Of a stretch of 64,000 nt of DNA, positions 1 through 10,276 are shown piece after piece. The translations under genes were made by a program, and so were the position numbers. Location of the stretch: positions 510,197 to 574,196 of the forward strand of contig NZ_JACHXU010000002.1 in the NCBI RefSeq assembly GCF_014192335.1, in the 5' to 3' direction. Positions within the stretch are counted from its first letter, which is position 1, and each line of letters opens with the position of its first letter. This stretch comes from Aporhodopirellula rubra (GTDB taxonomy: Bacteria; Planctomycetota; Planctomycetia; Pirellulales; Pirellulaceae). The notes under the pieces are model-generated. The model saw only the letters and a list, made by a program, of their open reading frames with translations. It did no database searches and was not told where the DNA came from.

Positions 1-1199
1 TCGTCTCTCGCTTGAACCCCCGCTTTCTGGCTCGCGAAATAGGTGGTGTAGTTACGCAGCGATTCACGCAATTGCTGTGCGGCCTTTGGCAACCACTCCT
101 CCCAAAGCTGCATGTCCTCCTCGGTGGTCACGATGTAACTCATCTCGCGAGAAAAGCCTTCGTTGTTGGATTGTGCGAGCGTTTCGTATTGTCCCGCTAT
201 TGCCAAGATTCGTTGCGTCGCTTCGTTCAGCGATTCTCGTGATGCAACTTGGTAACGGTCCGCAGGCAATGACTCATGATCCTGAGCAGTCGTTCCACGG
301 AGAATCAAGATTCCCCCGGCCTGGATCCATTGGCGAAGAGCCGCAGCGGCCGGCGTTCCGAGGTCGGACATCGACCGCCAATCATCGCCGTGCATCAACA
401 GTGCATCGTAGGGACGCAGCGCCCGCCAATCATGAGGCAGTTCCTCCGGTTGGACCAACGCGACCACTGCCGCGTCGCCATCGCTATCACCTCGACGGAG
501 TCCCTGCTCCCATTCCTCGGGCGTTGCGGCGGTGTAATAGGGAAACGAACCGTTAACCATCGACCACAGTTTCAACGATTCCACGCGAGAGGATTCATCA
601 ATCGGTGACTGAACCCACAAAGCTCGCCACTGCATTTGTTGGCTTTGGTTGATGTACATGGCCGAGTCACGTCGAGTGACCTGATCGCCGATCGACGCTT
701 TGCAATCAGGAACGGATCGCCCGTCCTCGAGCAACTGCACGTTGTAAAAGTTACCGAATGAAGACTTCGGAAGATGACGGGCGAATCGAATCTGGCTGGT
801 GCCTTCGGGAATGCGAAGCGGCAGGGAAGCACGCAGACTTGACTGCGGCGGGGCATGTCCCAAGGGTGTGGGCGTGAGCAACAGGTTCAGATTCAAATCC
901 GCAGTGGTGGGGCCACCTGTTGTTGTGAAATCAACTTCCACCCGCATCGTGTCCGCGGTCAATATCGAGGGAGTCCGCACGACCATTCGCCACCCCAAAC
1001 GGTTCTTGGCGGACGTGGGGAACACGACGGCATTGGAGGTCGTTTTGTTTAAAAACCGAGCGGGCTCCGACGACTCATCAACTGACGACGTTCCACGTGA
1101 CTGAGCGTGCAACCGCCCCGGCACCGCGAGCACGCACAACAACGCGGTGGCAACGCACGCCGAACGTAGCCTCCAATCCGAGCGATCGAGAAACGCCAT
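1..1199 (-). CDS. Exported protein of unknown function, C-terminus beyond the window
   Basis: The minus frame stays open from the ATG at 1199 to base 1, about 400 residues, and runs off the window. The N-terminus is a signal peptide: a basic start, a hydrophobic stretch rich in Ala, Val and Leu, and a cleavage-like LHAQS near residue 35. I recognise no domain. A segment around residues 265-300 (MHGDDW followed by a hydrophobic strand GGILIL) resembles the beta-strand/loop pattern of glutamine-amidotransferase-like folds seen in planctomycete BatA-associated proteins, but this is weak. Its ATG overlaps the stop of the upstream small membrane protein by one base (TGATG), so the two are probably translationally coupled. 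Confidence 0.8.
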   Translation of the reverse strand, partial: MAFLDRSDWRLRSACVATALLCVLAVPGRLHAQSRGTSSVDESSEPARFLNKTTSNAVVFPTSAKNRLGWRMVVRTPSILTADTMRVEVDFTTTGGPTTADLNLNLLLTPTPLGHAPPQSSLRASLPLRIPEGTSQIRFARHLPKSSFGNFYNVQLLEDGRSVPDCKASIGDQVTRRDSAMYINQSQQMQWRALWVQSPIDESSRVESLKLWSMVNGSFPYYTAATPEEWEQGLRRGDSDGDAAVVALVQPEELPHDWRALRPYDALLMHGDDWRSMSDLGTPAAAALRQWIQAGGILILRGTTAQDHESLPADRYQVASRESLNEATQRILAIAGQYETLAQSNNEGFSREMSYIVTTEEDMQLWEEWLPKAAQQLRESLRNYTTYFASQKAGVQARD

Positions 1200-1555
1200 C
1201 ACAGTTCCGGTTCGCGTGGCTTGAGCAGTTGCGGGGGCAATTGATCTTTGGCAAACGGGTTGCCTTCGCGTGAGTTATCGAATTTACCGATCACGAGCTT
1301 GGCCGTCGCCCATGACATTAAAAATGCGAATCCGGCGAGCAGAAAGAAAAACGCGATTGAGACGACCGCAGCAGTGACCGCTTTGGCGAACGTCGCCCCG
1401 TCGCCGGCGGCCCTCGCGACCGCCGCGATGACGGCCGCAATCACCGTCCAAACCATCATCGCACGAAACGAGACCCGGGGCAGCACACGGCTCCGCACGA
1501 TCGGCTGCATGGACGACGGATGAACATCCGGTGAAGTTGACGATTCGTTAGGCAT
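1199..1555 (-). CDS. Small two-helix membrane protein, unknown function
   Basis: 118 residues. Two hydrophobic segments, about 33-50 and 60-82, are separated by a short polar loop. A proline/serine-rich N-terminus and a charged C-terminus with the motif NPFAKDQLPPQLL follow the usual layout of planctomycete small membrane proteins. It lies directly upstream of, and overlaps by one base, the exported protein ending the window at base 1, so the two form one transcription unit. No family is recognised. Confidence 0.75.
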   Translation of the reverse strand: MPNESSTSPDVHPSSMQPIVRSRVLPRVSFRAMMVWTVIAAVIAAVARAAGDGATFAKAVTAAVVSIAFFFLLAGFAFLMSWATAKLVIGKFDNSREGNPFAKDQLPPQLLKPREPEL

Positions 1556-1608
1556 ACCGACGAGTGTAACGAATCTGTCACGCCGACGTGCAACCGAGAA
1601 ACGAAATC

Positions 1609-3867
1609 TCAGTCCGAAGGTCGGTGGGCTTCAAACACCATCCGCGAACTCTGCTTGAGCTGCCGAATCGAATCGATCGTGTTTCGATAAAGCGTTTCCT
1701 GGACACGAAACGGTTTCTGTTTCTTGCCCGCGACAATCCGCTTGTAGCTGCCATCGGGCTGCATCGCCCACGCGTTCTGATTGTCGCGAAAATACAACTG
1801 CAACGTTTCGCGTAACCGTTTACGAATGGCGGGATCGATCACCGGCACCAACAGTTCGACACGTCGGTCGAGGTTACGAGGCATCCAGTCCGCACTGCTG
1901 ATGAAGATTGACGCGTCGCCGCCGTGCCGAAAATACAGCACGCGGGCGTGTTCCAAAAATCGATCTACGATCGAGACAACCTGGATCGATTCGCTCAACC
2001 CGGGAATCCCCGGACGCAGACAGCAAACACCGCGAACGTTTAACCGGATCTTCACGCCCGCCTGGCTGGCCTCGTACAACGCGTCGATCACCTCGGTGTC
2101 CACCAACGCGTTCAATTTCGCAATGATCTCTGCTTTCTGTCCCTGTTTCGAACGCTCGGTCTCACCCCGGATCATCTCCAAGACGGTACGGCGGAGGGTC
2201 AGCGGAGCGATCGCGAGCTGTTGCAACGGTTGCGGTTGGCTGGCGCCGGTGACGGCGTTGAAGAACATGGTCGCGTCGGTACCGAGCGTTTCGTCTTTCG
2301 TCAAAATCGAAACGTCCCCATACAGGCTCGCGGTGACTTCGTTGTAGTTACCCGTTCCGAAGTGAACGTAGCGAACGAGACCCTGCGGTTCGCGGCGGAC
2401 GATGATGCAAACCTTGGCGTGCGTTTTCAATCCGCGGATGCCATAGATCACCTGCACGCCGGACTGTTCCATCTCGCGAGCCCATTCGATGTTTCGGGCT
2501 TCGTCGAACCGTGCTTTCAATTCCACGATCGCGGTGACGTACTTCCCACGTTCGGCCGCCCGCTTGAGCGCCGCCACGATCGGGCTGTCACGACTCGTCC
2601 GATACAAAATTTGCTTGACCGCGAGCACGTCGGGGTCCGTCGCCGCCTCTTCGATCAATCGCACGACCGGATCAAATGATTCGTACGGGTGCATCAACAT
2701 GATGTCGCCGGCCGCGATCGACGCGAACATCGGTTCGGACGGATCGATCGCAGGGCTGCGTTGGGCAGGCCAGGATTCATCGCGGAGCGAATCAAAACCT
2801 TTGAGCGAGTGCAGCCCAAAGAGATACGTCAGATCCAACGGACCGTTGGTTTGGAAAACGTAGTCCGGATCGACATAAAAACTCTCCATCAGGTAGTTGC
2901 GGATCGCGTCGCTCGCGGTGGAATCCATTTCCAACCGAACGACATCGGACAACCGACGACTCTCGAGGACCTCCTCCATGCCGCCGAGCAAATCGCCCGC
3001 GCCGTCTTCACGCAACTCGACGTCCGCGTTTCGGGTGATTCGGAACGGTTTGCACTGCACGACCTCGCGACCGGGAAAAAATTCATCAACGAAATGCGTG
3101 ACCAAGTCTTCGAGCAAGACGTAGTTGAATCCGCTCTCATGCGATCCACTGCGTGAACTGCTCGATTCGCCTGATCCGTGCTTGTCGCCGTGATGTTTGT
3201 CTGATGGCAGTGGCACGATTCGCGGAAGGGTGCGTCCGAGCGGAATGACTGCGAACTGCGGTTCGAGTTCTTCGGGCTGCTTCGATGACGCCTGCCCGGA
3301 CTCGTCATCGTCGGCCCGTTTGATCTTCGGCGTGTTCTGCGGTGCCAGTTCCGCGACACCGCGAAGCTCGACGCACAAATGAATGCCGAGGCCCGGCAAC
3401 ATCGGGAACCGTCGATCGTGCAACGCCTGCGGTGACAATACCGCGACCACATCGTCTTGAAAATGTCGCCGCGCCGCCGCTTCGATGCGGTCGCTGCATT
3501 CGTTCAAATCGATCCGCGTGATGTTGCGTTCGGCCAACGCCGGTTGGATGTCTTCGAGCAAAATCTTGTATTGCCGAGCGACGTGACGACGACACCGAAC
3601 CGCCACGGCGAGCAATTGTTCCGTCGCCGTTAAACCGGCCGGGTCACGCCGACCGCCCCCGCCGCTGCTCTGTAATTTCAAACTGCCGACACGGACCATC
3701 ACGAATTCATCGAGGTTGGATCCCGTGATTGCGAGGAATTTCGCCCGTTCGAGCAACCGCATTTTGGGATCGTCCGCTTGGTCGAGCACTCGCGAATTGA
3801 ATTCGAGCCACGCGAGTTCTCGGTTGAGGTAACGTGGTTCAGCAGTTTCAGGCGTGGTCGGTGACAA
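1609..3867 (-). CDS. ppk1: Polyphosphate kinase 1
   Basis: Reversibly transfers the gamma-phosphate of ATP onto polyphosphate. The N-terminal PPK domain begins at RYLNRELAWLEFNSRVL, and the two C-terminal phospholipase-D-like domains are complete. In the 752-residue product, His483 (GLKTHAKVCIIV) matches the phosphorylated histidine H435 of E. coli Ppk. His640 (FLEHARVLYF) matches H592, followed by the conserved SSADWMPRN. The frame is open to an ATG at 4080, but the extra 71 residues are Arg/Cys-rich and look non-coding, so I place the start at the TTG at 3867; this start is uncertain. A Ser/Gly/His-rich acidic insert lies between the N-terminal and middle domains. Gene borders suggest a single-gene unit. 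Confidence 0.95.
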   Translation of the reverse strand: MSPTTPETAEPRYLNRELAWLEFNSRVLDQADDPKMRLLERAKFLAITGSNLDEFVMVRVGSLKLQSSGGGGRRDPAGLTATEQLLAVAVRCRRHVARQYKILLEDIQPALAERNITRIDLNECSDRIEAAARRHFQDDVVAVLSPQALHDRRFPMLPGLGIHLCVELRGVAELAPQNTPKIKRADDDESGQASSKQPEELEPQFAVIPLGRTLPRIVPLPSDKHHGDKHGSGESSSSRSGSHESGFNYVLLEDLVTHFVDEFFPGREVVQCKPFRITRNADVELREDGAGDLLGGMEEVLESRRLSDVVRLEMDSTASDAIRNYLMESFYVDPDYVFQTNGPLDLTYLFGLHSLKGFDSLRDESWPAQRSPAIDPSEPMFASIAAGDIMLMHPYESFDPVVRLIEEAATDPDVLAVKQILYRTSRDSPIVAALKRAAERGKYVTAIVELKARFDEARNIEWAREMEQSGVQVIYGIRGLKTHAKVCIIVRREPQGLVRYVHFGTGNYNEVTASLYGDVSILTKDETLGTDATMFFNAVTGASQPQPLQQLAIAPLTLRRTVLEMIRGETERSKQGQKAEIIAKLNALVDTEVIDALYEASQAGVKIRLNVRGVCCLRPGIPGLSESIQVVSIVDRFLEHARVLYFRHGGDASIFISSADWMPRNLDRRVELLVPVIDPAIRKRLRETLQLYFRDNQNAWAMQPDGSYKRIVAGKKQKPFRVQETLYRNTIDSIRQLKQSSRMVFEAHRPSD

Positions 3868-4266
3868 CGAAACAGTCTCGCAATAGAAGTGGAGGTGAAA
3901 CGACAGAACGAAAACTCGGCGGGCCGAAACCCGGCGACGGCAGTCCCGGCCACGAAAGCATAACAACCGAGAGCCAACCTCCCGATACCACTCGTGGACG
4001 GCATTCTGCGGTGGCCAATTCGTGCGGCGGCCGAACGGATTCGCATCGATTCGGCAAGGATTGGTTTTCAACGTTGGCAAACGGGATACCGTCCGGGTGG
4101 CACACCGACACGCCCACCTGAGCGAACCTCAAAAGCCTGAGCGGAGCTCGAAAGTCAGTGGAGCCCACCAGACGGCGGACCTCACCAAACAGCGACCGCC
4201 CCGGCGATCGCGCGAAAACGGTCAGCCGGACAATTCAGCTGGCCGGACAACTTAGCCAGTCCCAAC

Positions 4267-5484
4267 TCAGTCGGCCGCAGCGAGTGGTTGCTGATCGATC
4301 GCATCGACTTCCTCAATATCCGACTCCTCGATCTCGACCGCCTCGACTTCGATCAATTCCGTCTCGTCCGATTCGAGTGGCTTGCCTAGCAGAATGCTGA
4401 ACGCTTTCGGATAAAAGCCCTTCCCGTACGTTAACTCGCCGCCCTGGTGCCCCACCGCGCCGACCAACCCCGCAACCAGCAGCAAACCGATCTTCCAAGT
4501 CGAGGTTAACCGTGGGGAAGGATTACGCAGCGACATCAGGGCGATCACGGCAAACACGGTCGCCGATACCGTGACGATCACCGCCGACCAACGGTGCCAA
4601 AAAATTTCCGCATCGAAATCGAATCGGTTCCACGATCCGTAACCCTTCTCTACGCTGAATGACCATCCCATCATCGTTGCAGCAATCGATGAGACCGCAC
4701 CGATCAGCAGACACGCCAACGGGATCTGTGTTCCGACCGCGGGCCACTTCCATCCCAGGACGACGAACAAAGCGCCGACCACCAACATCGCGATCGGAAA
4801 GTGAACCGTTGCCGGATGCAAGAAACCTTGGAACGACCAAACGCGAGCCACCAACCCCATGTCTTCGACCGACATTTCCTCAACCGTCGGTAACGGAGCA
4901 CCGGCCCCATCGAGCATCGCGTCCTCGGGCCAATTTGCTCCCTCGTCGATCCACAAACGCACCAACGCCAATTCACCGGCACTGAGCGGTCCACCGTGTC
5001 CTCGTGGCGGCATCAACATGTCATCATCGTCGGTCGTCATGTAGTCGGTGAACAGACTGCTCGACATCGCGTCCTCGGCCTCGACGTAATCAAACACCAA
5101 ATCAGGATCGTCAATGCGAAAGTCATTTTTGGCTTCGTCCGGCCCGTGACATTCGAGGCAATGTTCGCGAAAGATCGGTGCGATGTCGCGGACGAAATTA
5201 ACAACGCGTCCGTCTTCATCGACCGCCATGCGTTTGATCACAACGACATCAACGGTCTCCTTCGTCGGTTCCTCATCCGCATGAGCAACGGTTGCCCCCA
5301 TGACAACACACATCGCAACGAAAACGGTACAGGCGATCACGAACCGAGAAGTTTTTCCGATCGACCGCGTGAGTGTCTCGTCACATGAACGACCGAAAGA
5401 GAAACGTCGGCGCGGCGTCTGATGAGAAGAAGGTGAGTTTGAAGGTGAGAGGTGGGAACGTGTGGAGTGTGGAGAGGTAAGCAT
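4267..5484 (-). CDS. Exported cytochrome c-like / DUF2231 membrane protein
   Basis: About 405 residues from the ATG at 5484; the frame is open to 5580. After a signal peptide (SRFVIACTVFVAMCV to AHA) comes a planctomycete-type cytochrome domain with one CxxCH (HCLECHGPD, Cys about 109) and the usual MPPRG and LVRLWIDEGANWP motifs, which should place one haem outside the membrane. The second half is a DUF2231-type module beginning FLHPATVHFPIAMLVVG with four transmembrane helices and a conserved HQGGELTYG near the end. The His-rich helices could bind haem b. It ends in an acidic Glu/Ile/Asp-rich tail. The fusion suggests electron transfer between a periplasmic haem and a membrane site; the partner is unknown. 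Confidence 0.85.
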   Translation of the reverse strand: MLTSPHSTRSHLSPSNSPSSHQTPRRRFSFGRSCDETLTRSIGKTSRFVIACTVFVAMCVVMGATVAHADEEPTKETVDVVVIKRMAVDEDGRVVNFVRDIAPIFREHCLECHGPDEAKNDFRIDDPDLVFDYVEAEDAMSSSLFTDYMTTDDDDMLMPPRGHGGPLSAGELALVRLWIDEGANWPEDAMLDGAGAPLPTVEEMSVEDMGLVARVWSFQGFLHPATVHFPIAMLVVGALFVVLGWKWPAVGTQIPLACLLIGAVSSIAATMMGWSFSVEKGYGSWNRFDFDAEIFWHRWSAVIVTVSATVFAVIALMSLRNPSPRLTSTWKIGLLLVAGLVGAVGHQGGELTYGKGFYPKAFSILLGKPLESDETELIEVEAVEIEESDIEEVDAIDQQPLAAAD

Positions 5485-5814
5485 GGTGAATCCGTGCCGC
5501 CGGGGAGGCATCCAAGGTGGGAAGGCGAGTTTCTTCAGCTGAAAAATCGCATTGTAGTAGGATTTGCGCCCCACCACCAACCACGCTCAACCGCAACGAA
5601 AGCGAACAAAGCCAAACCGTTGAACTGAGCCTCTGGCGATTTACAAACCAGCCTGGTTTCCAAACCGGCAACACGCATCGCCCATACAACGAAACCGCAT
5701 ACGATTACGCAATCGCACGCGGTTTCAGAGGGTGTTGTATAGAGCGTGATGGCCGCGTCGGTAACCTTGCAGAATGTTTATCCGCTGCCCGGAATGGTAC
5801 GCCGCGACGGAGCG

Positions 5815-6168
5815 TTAACGGTTTTCGTCGCTGCTGCCGGTGCCCGCGTTGGATTGGAAGGTCGGTTTGACGGGTGCGTCTGATGCTTGATCCGGCTTCA
5901 CATCGGAATCCGGTTCGCCATCCGGGGACGCCCATGTCTTTCCGGGCGTTTCACCTTCGAGACCGTACTCCTCCAACGACGTGCCGTTATCGAACATCGA
6001 ATCCGAATAGCTGGTGTCGATGTTTTCGAGCGAGTCGACTTCGCTGTCACCGACCGGGGCGTCACACCCCGCGGTCAAAACCGCGGCGCAGCCGATGGCG
6101 AGAAAGAGGTAGAGCAATTGAATGCGCATTTGGCGTTGAGACATGTTTTGGCACCACAGTTGGGTCAT
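5815..6168 (-). CDS. Small lipoprotein, unknown function
   Basis: 117 residues at most. A hydrophobic signal (LLYLFLAIGCAAVL) ends in a lipobox LTAGC, so the mature protein is a lipid-anchored, acidic, low-complexity chain rich in Asp, Glu, Ser, Pro. Alternative starts at 6144 or 6129 would give a tighter signal peptide (MRIQLLYLF). No domain is recognised. It stands alone, divergent from the SNF2 helicase. Confidence 0.7.
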   Translation of the reverse strand: MTQLWCQNMSQRQMRIQLLYLFLAIGCAAVLTAGCDAPVGDSEVDSLENIDTSYSDSMFDNGTSLEEYGLEGETPGKTWASPDGEPDSDVKPDQASDAPVKPTFQSNAGTGSSDENR

Positions 6169-6560
6169 TTCGTCGGTTGGTTATTCGTTCGCCGAGCCGA
6201 TTCGAACACCGATTCCGATTCGGACCGTCCACTCAGGCAACTCGACTGGACGGATTCGATCGATCCGAAATCAATCGCCATAGGCTGATCAGATCGGTGC
6301 GTGAATCGCGGAAAACACGGCTCCGCAGCATCATGGCGGACGCAAACTCCATGCCGAATCGCATCGGCGGGGGACGGACCGGGGCGTTAGTGTCCTGAAT
6401 CTCCCCGCCACAGAAAGAATTCTTATCAGCCATCGCGTTCTCGGCCCCTGACGTGTACCCTGGTTCGCTCGAATTTCCTAAAACGGCATCTTTGGCAGGA
6501 CCACGGGTGCGAGACGACTTAGGGAACGCTTGTTTTTCCACCAATGGGATTGATGACGGC
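6169..6560. other. Divergent intergenic region
   Basis: About 390 bases between the minus-strand lipoprotein and the plus-strand helicase, presumably holding both promoters. A GTG at 6453 would extend the helicase by 36 residues of non-conserved sequence. I see no repeat, RNA gene or convincing operator in it. Confidence 0.4.
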
Positions 6561-9500
6561 ATGGATTGGATCGCCGAGGACCAAATCGGATCGCTCGGGC
6601 TGCTGTTGGGCGAAGCGATCGAACGACTAGTCGATTCTCACGATCAAGAGTTCGACAAACGGGCGGCCATGATGAGCGTGAAAACGCCAACGCTGACCCA
6701 GGGCGATGACGGCGTTCGCTTTGAATTCCAAGTCCAAGGTAACCGTCAACGGTTGCAAAGCGTCGTGATCACCGTTCATCCCCAGTTCGATCAGGACGAT
6801 CCCGGTGCGGAAGCGATGCAGTTGCGTGCCGACTGCGAGTGCGGATGCGTTTCGCATCAACGCGACCTGCGCTGTCCCCACACGCTGGCGTCGGGATGGT
6901 GGTTGCAGGAACAGATGGCTCGCCGACGAGGCAACGGCCAACTGATCGAATTCCTCGGTGGGCTAAAAGCTGACGCGGTCGCCGCGGGCAAGCAGTTCGT
7001 CGACGAGTTATTGCGGCGGGCCAAGAACGCTCGCCCCGAACCGTCCGACCAGGAACCGTCGCGTTTGCAGTGGCGCCTGCGCGTCAACATCGCCTCCCAA
7101 GCCACGCCTCTGACGATCACACCGTTCGAACAACGCCAACGCAAAGGCGGCAAGGGTTGGACCAAAGGCCGCGAGGTTCGCAGCTTTGACCTGCTCGAAC
7201 AAAACCTACTCACCGATCCGCTCGACAGCCAAGTCGCGTCGTTGACGTCGATCCCGACGCACGGATTCCGTGAAGATCAATTCGGAATGTTCCAAGCCCT
7301 GCGTTTGCTCGCCGGTCACGAGAACGTGATGTGGGACGACCAAAACGCATCGCCGGTGGAAGTCTTCAGCAGCCAATTGAGCCTGACGTTGCAGCCCGTC
7401 GAAGTGGACCAGGCGGCCAAAGCCAAACCGGCGCAATCAAAATCGACGGCGAAAACCGGCACGAAGTCTTCCGTCAAAAAGAACACCAAGAAGAAAACGT
7501 CGCGTTCGAAATCACTCGGCGAACTCGTCGGCACCGACAACTCCTCCGCCGGCGACATTGCTGAGTCCGAAACCAGCACAGCCACACTGACCGCCGTCGC
7601 AAACCCAACCGACGAGAACGCAAACGACGGCCCGAGCGGAACGCCCAACGACGTGCTCGCACTGCCACCGGGCGAAACGATCGCGGTGCAGTTTCGCCCT
7701 CGGCTTTCCGTCGAAGGCATCGACATCGATGTGCATGATTGCGAAGTCATCTTTGGTCAAACGAGCCCCGTCGAACCGGTCGTTGTCCTGGCCGACCGCA
7801 AAAGCGACCGGGTGGTGGTTTGCACGCTGAACGATTCCGCCGCCAGCGGTCTGGTGCAATTCCTCCTGCGTGATGACTACCGCGACACAATGCTCGACGA
7901 GAAGTCAGCGGCGAAACTCGCGCTCTCGGCAGGAACCATCGATCCCTTCATCCATGTTTCGTTGCCGCCTCAATTGGCAGGCCCGATCCAGCCGACGACA
8001 TGCGAACTGATCCTGCAAATGCGACCACGTCCGGGTGCGGGCTTGAAGGTCGCACTGCGTGTTCACGACGGACGCTTCCGGAACGATCCGGTCCCCGGCC
8101 AACCACCCGAACTCGTCCCCTGTCTCAGCGACCAAGGGCCCGTTCGTGTCCAACGGAACCTGACCAACGAGTTAACCGATTCGCAAAAAATCATCGAACG
8201 TTTCGGGTTAAACAAACTTTCCAGCGACGGAGACCACGAGTGGGTCGCCGTCAGCGATCACGCGGCCCTGGATCTGCTCGGCCGGTTGCACGACGCGGGC
8301 GAAGAAGCACCGCGGATCGTTTGGCCCGAAGGCGAAACCTTCCGTGTTCGCGGCGAGATCACCCCGAAATCGCTTCGCGTTCAAATCGACGATTCCCCCG
8401 ATTGGTTCGGTGTGACCGGGTCGGTGACGATCGACGGCGTGGAAGTGCCGCTGCAAGATCTGTTGATCGCCGTCCGCGAAGACCGTCAACTCGTTCGCGT
8501 GGGCGATCGCAAATTTGCAAAAATCAGCGAAGCGTTCCGTCGCCGCTTGACCCAACTGGCCGACACACTGGTCGCCGAAAAGGGACAACTCAAACTTCCT
8601 AGTGCCGCGGTCCCGATGGCTCAGGAAGTCCTCAGCGATGACGTCGTTCTGGAAGCCACCGCCGCGTGGCATCAAGCGATCGAACGCCTCGAATCACTTT
8701 CAAATTGGAACCCGGATCGGCCCGATGGTTTGGACGCGACCTTGCGTGATTACCAACTCGACGGCTATCGATGGTTGTCACGTTTGAGCCGATGGGGCGT
8801 CGGCGGCGTCCTCGCCGATGACATGGGTCTCGGTAAGACGGTACAAACGCTGGGCATCCTGATCGACCGCGCCTCCGAAGGCCCGGCCTTGGTGATCGCA
8901 CCGACGAGCGTCGGGGAAAACTGGGTTCGTGAAGCGGCCAAATTTGCACCTTCACTCAAACCGGTTCTATACCGCGACTGTGACCGTGACGAGATCATCA
9001 AGATCTCCGGCCCCGGCGATGTCCTGATCGTCAGCTACCAATTGATGCAGCGAGACGCGAAACGATTCGCCACGCGTCCCTGGAGCACACTCGTTCTCGA
9101 CGAAGCTCAGTTCATCAAGAACTCGCAAACGAAAACGTCCCAAGCGATCCGAATGCTCGAAGCCGATTGGCGACTCGGCCTTTCGGGCACGCCGCTGGAG
9201 AATCACCTCGGCGAACTGTGGAGTTTGTTCCGCACGCTCAGCCCCGGATTGCTCGGGTCGTGGCAGCGGTTCCGCAGCCGATTCGCCGAACCGATCGAAC
9301 GGCACAACGACGCCGAACGCCGAGAAGCGTTGGCGCGTCTGGTTCGCCCGTTCATCTTGCGACGTACCAAAGACAAAGTGCTCAAGGAATTGCCGCCACG
9401 GACGGAGATCACTCTCCGCGCCGAACTCAGCGACGCCGAACGCAAACTTTACGAAGACGCTCGTTTGGCCGCACTCGCGGAATTGACGCACGCGTCATCC

Positions 9501-10133
9501 GATGGTGCCAAATCACACGAAGGCCGCCGACGGATTCAAACGCTGTCGTGGCTCACCCGACTCCGGCAACTCGCCTGTCACCCCGCACTCGTCGAACCGA
9601 CCTGGAAAGGCACCTCGGCGAAACTCGAACTGCTGCTATCGCTCGTCGATGAACTGCGTGACGGCGACCACCGGGCACTCGTGTTCAGCCAATTCGTCAA
9701 ACACCTCAACGTCGTCCGTGAAGTGCTCGACCGCCGCGGGATTCCGTATCAATACCTCGACGGCGCGACGCCTTCGCATGAACGGCAACGTCGTGTCGAC
9801 GCGTTCCAAAACGGCGAAGGCGACCTGTTCCTGATTTCGCTCAAAGCCGGGGGCACCGGACTGAACCTCACCGCGGCCGATTACGTGTTGCACCTCGACC
9901 CGTGGTGGAACCCCGCCGTGGAAGACCAGGCCACCGACCGTGCGCACCGCATCGGCCAGGAACGCCCTGTCACGGTTTACCGACTCGTCGCCGAACGCAC
10001 GATCGAGGAACAGATCCTGCAATTACACGCCGACAAACGCGAACTCGTCGCGGGCGTGCTCGACGGTACCGATGCGGCCGCCCGACTGCAGACGCAGGAC
10101 CTGATCAATCTGATCAAAAACGAGATGGCGTAA
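6561..10133 (+). CDS. SWIM zinc-finger SNF2-family DNA helicase/ATPase
   Basis: About 1190 residues from the ATG at 6561. Near the N-terminus is a SWIM zinc finger: Cys92-x-Cys94, then Cys105-x-His107. A Lys/Ser/Thr-rich linker (about residues 280-320) leads to a bacterial-SNF2 region and then the SNF2 motor. The motor has motif I DDMGLGKTVQT, motif II LVLDEAQFIKN, motif III GLSGTPLENHLGELWSLF, and in the second lobe YLDGATPSHERQRRVDAF and DRAHRIGQ. Proteins of this type translocate on double-stranded DNA and remodel protein-DNA complexes, with roles in transcription recycling or repair. The gene is complete, large and isolated, so no partner can be inferred. Confidence 0.93.
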   Translation: MDWIAEDQIGSLGLLLGEAIERLVDSHDQEFDKRAAMMSVKTPTLTQGDDGVRFEFQVQGNRQRLQSVVITVHPQFDQDDPGAEAMQLRADCECGCVSHQRDLRCPHTLASGWWLQEQMARRRGNGQLIEFLGGLKADAVAAGKQFVDELLRRAKNARPEPSDQEPSRLQWRLRVNIASQATPLTITPFEQRQRKGGKGWTKGREVRSFDLLEQNLLTDPLDSQVASLTSIPTHGFREDQFGMFQALRLLAGHENVMWDDQNASPVEVFSSQLSLTLQPVEVDQAAKAKPAQSKSTAKTGTKSSVKKNTKKKTSRSKSLGELVGTDNSSAGDIAESETSTATLTAVANPTDENANDGPSGTPNDVLALPPGETIAVQFRPRLSVEGIDIDVHDCEVIFGQTSPVEPVVVLADRKSDRVVVCTLNDSAASGLVQFLLRDDYRDTMLDEKSAAKLALSAGTIDPFIHVSLPPQLAGPIQPTTCELILQMRPRPGAGLKVALRVHDGRFRNDPVPGQPPELVPCLSDQGPVRVQRNLTNELTDSQKIIERFGLNKLSSDGDHEWVAVSDHAALDLLGRLHDAGEEAPRIVWPEGETFRVRGEITPKSLRVQIDDSPDWFGVTGSVTIDGVEVPLQDLLIAVREDRQLVRVGDRKFAKISEAFRRRLTQLADTLVAEKGQLKLPSAAVPMAQEVLSDDVVLEATAAWHQAIERLESLSNWNPDRPDGLDATLRDYQLDGYRWLSRLSRWGVGGVLADDMGLGKTVQTLGILIDRASEGPALVIAPTSVGENWVREAAKFAPSLKPVLYRDCDRDEIIKISGPGDVLIVSYQLMQRDAKRFATRPWSTLVLDEAQFIKNSQTKTSQAIRMLEADWRLGLSGTPLENHLGELWSLFRTLSPGLLGSWQRFRSRFAEPIERHNDAERREALARLVRPFILRRTKDKVLKELPPRTEITLRAELSDAERKLYEDARLAALAELTHASSDGAKSHEGRRRIQTLSWLTRLRQLACHPALVEPTWKGTSAKLELLLSLVDELRDGDHRALVFSQFVKHLNVVREVLDRRGIPYQYLDGATPSHERQRRVDAFQNGEGDLFLISLKAGGTGLNLTAADYVLHLDPWWNPAVEDQATDRAHRIGQERPVTVYRLVAERTIEEQILQLHADKRELVAGVLDGTDAAARLQTQDLINLIKNEMA

Positions 10134-10276
10134 AGACTTCATCGGATCTTCATCGTTTTTCCATATTCATTTCTCCGAAAGTCAACACAATTCGTGGCGG
10201 TGAATACAGAGACAGAAGTCTGGGAAGCGTTCCCAACGCTCTGCGATTGACCACGGTTCGCTGAGGCGGAATTGGT

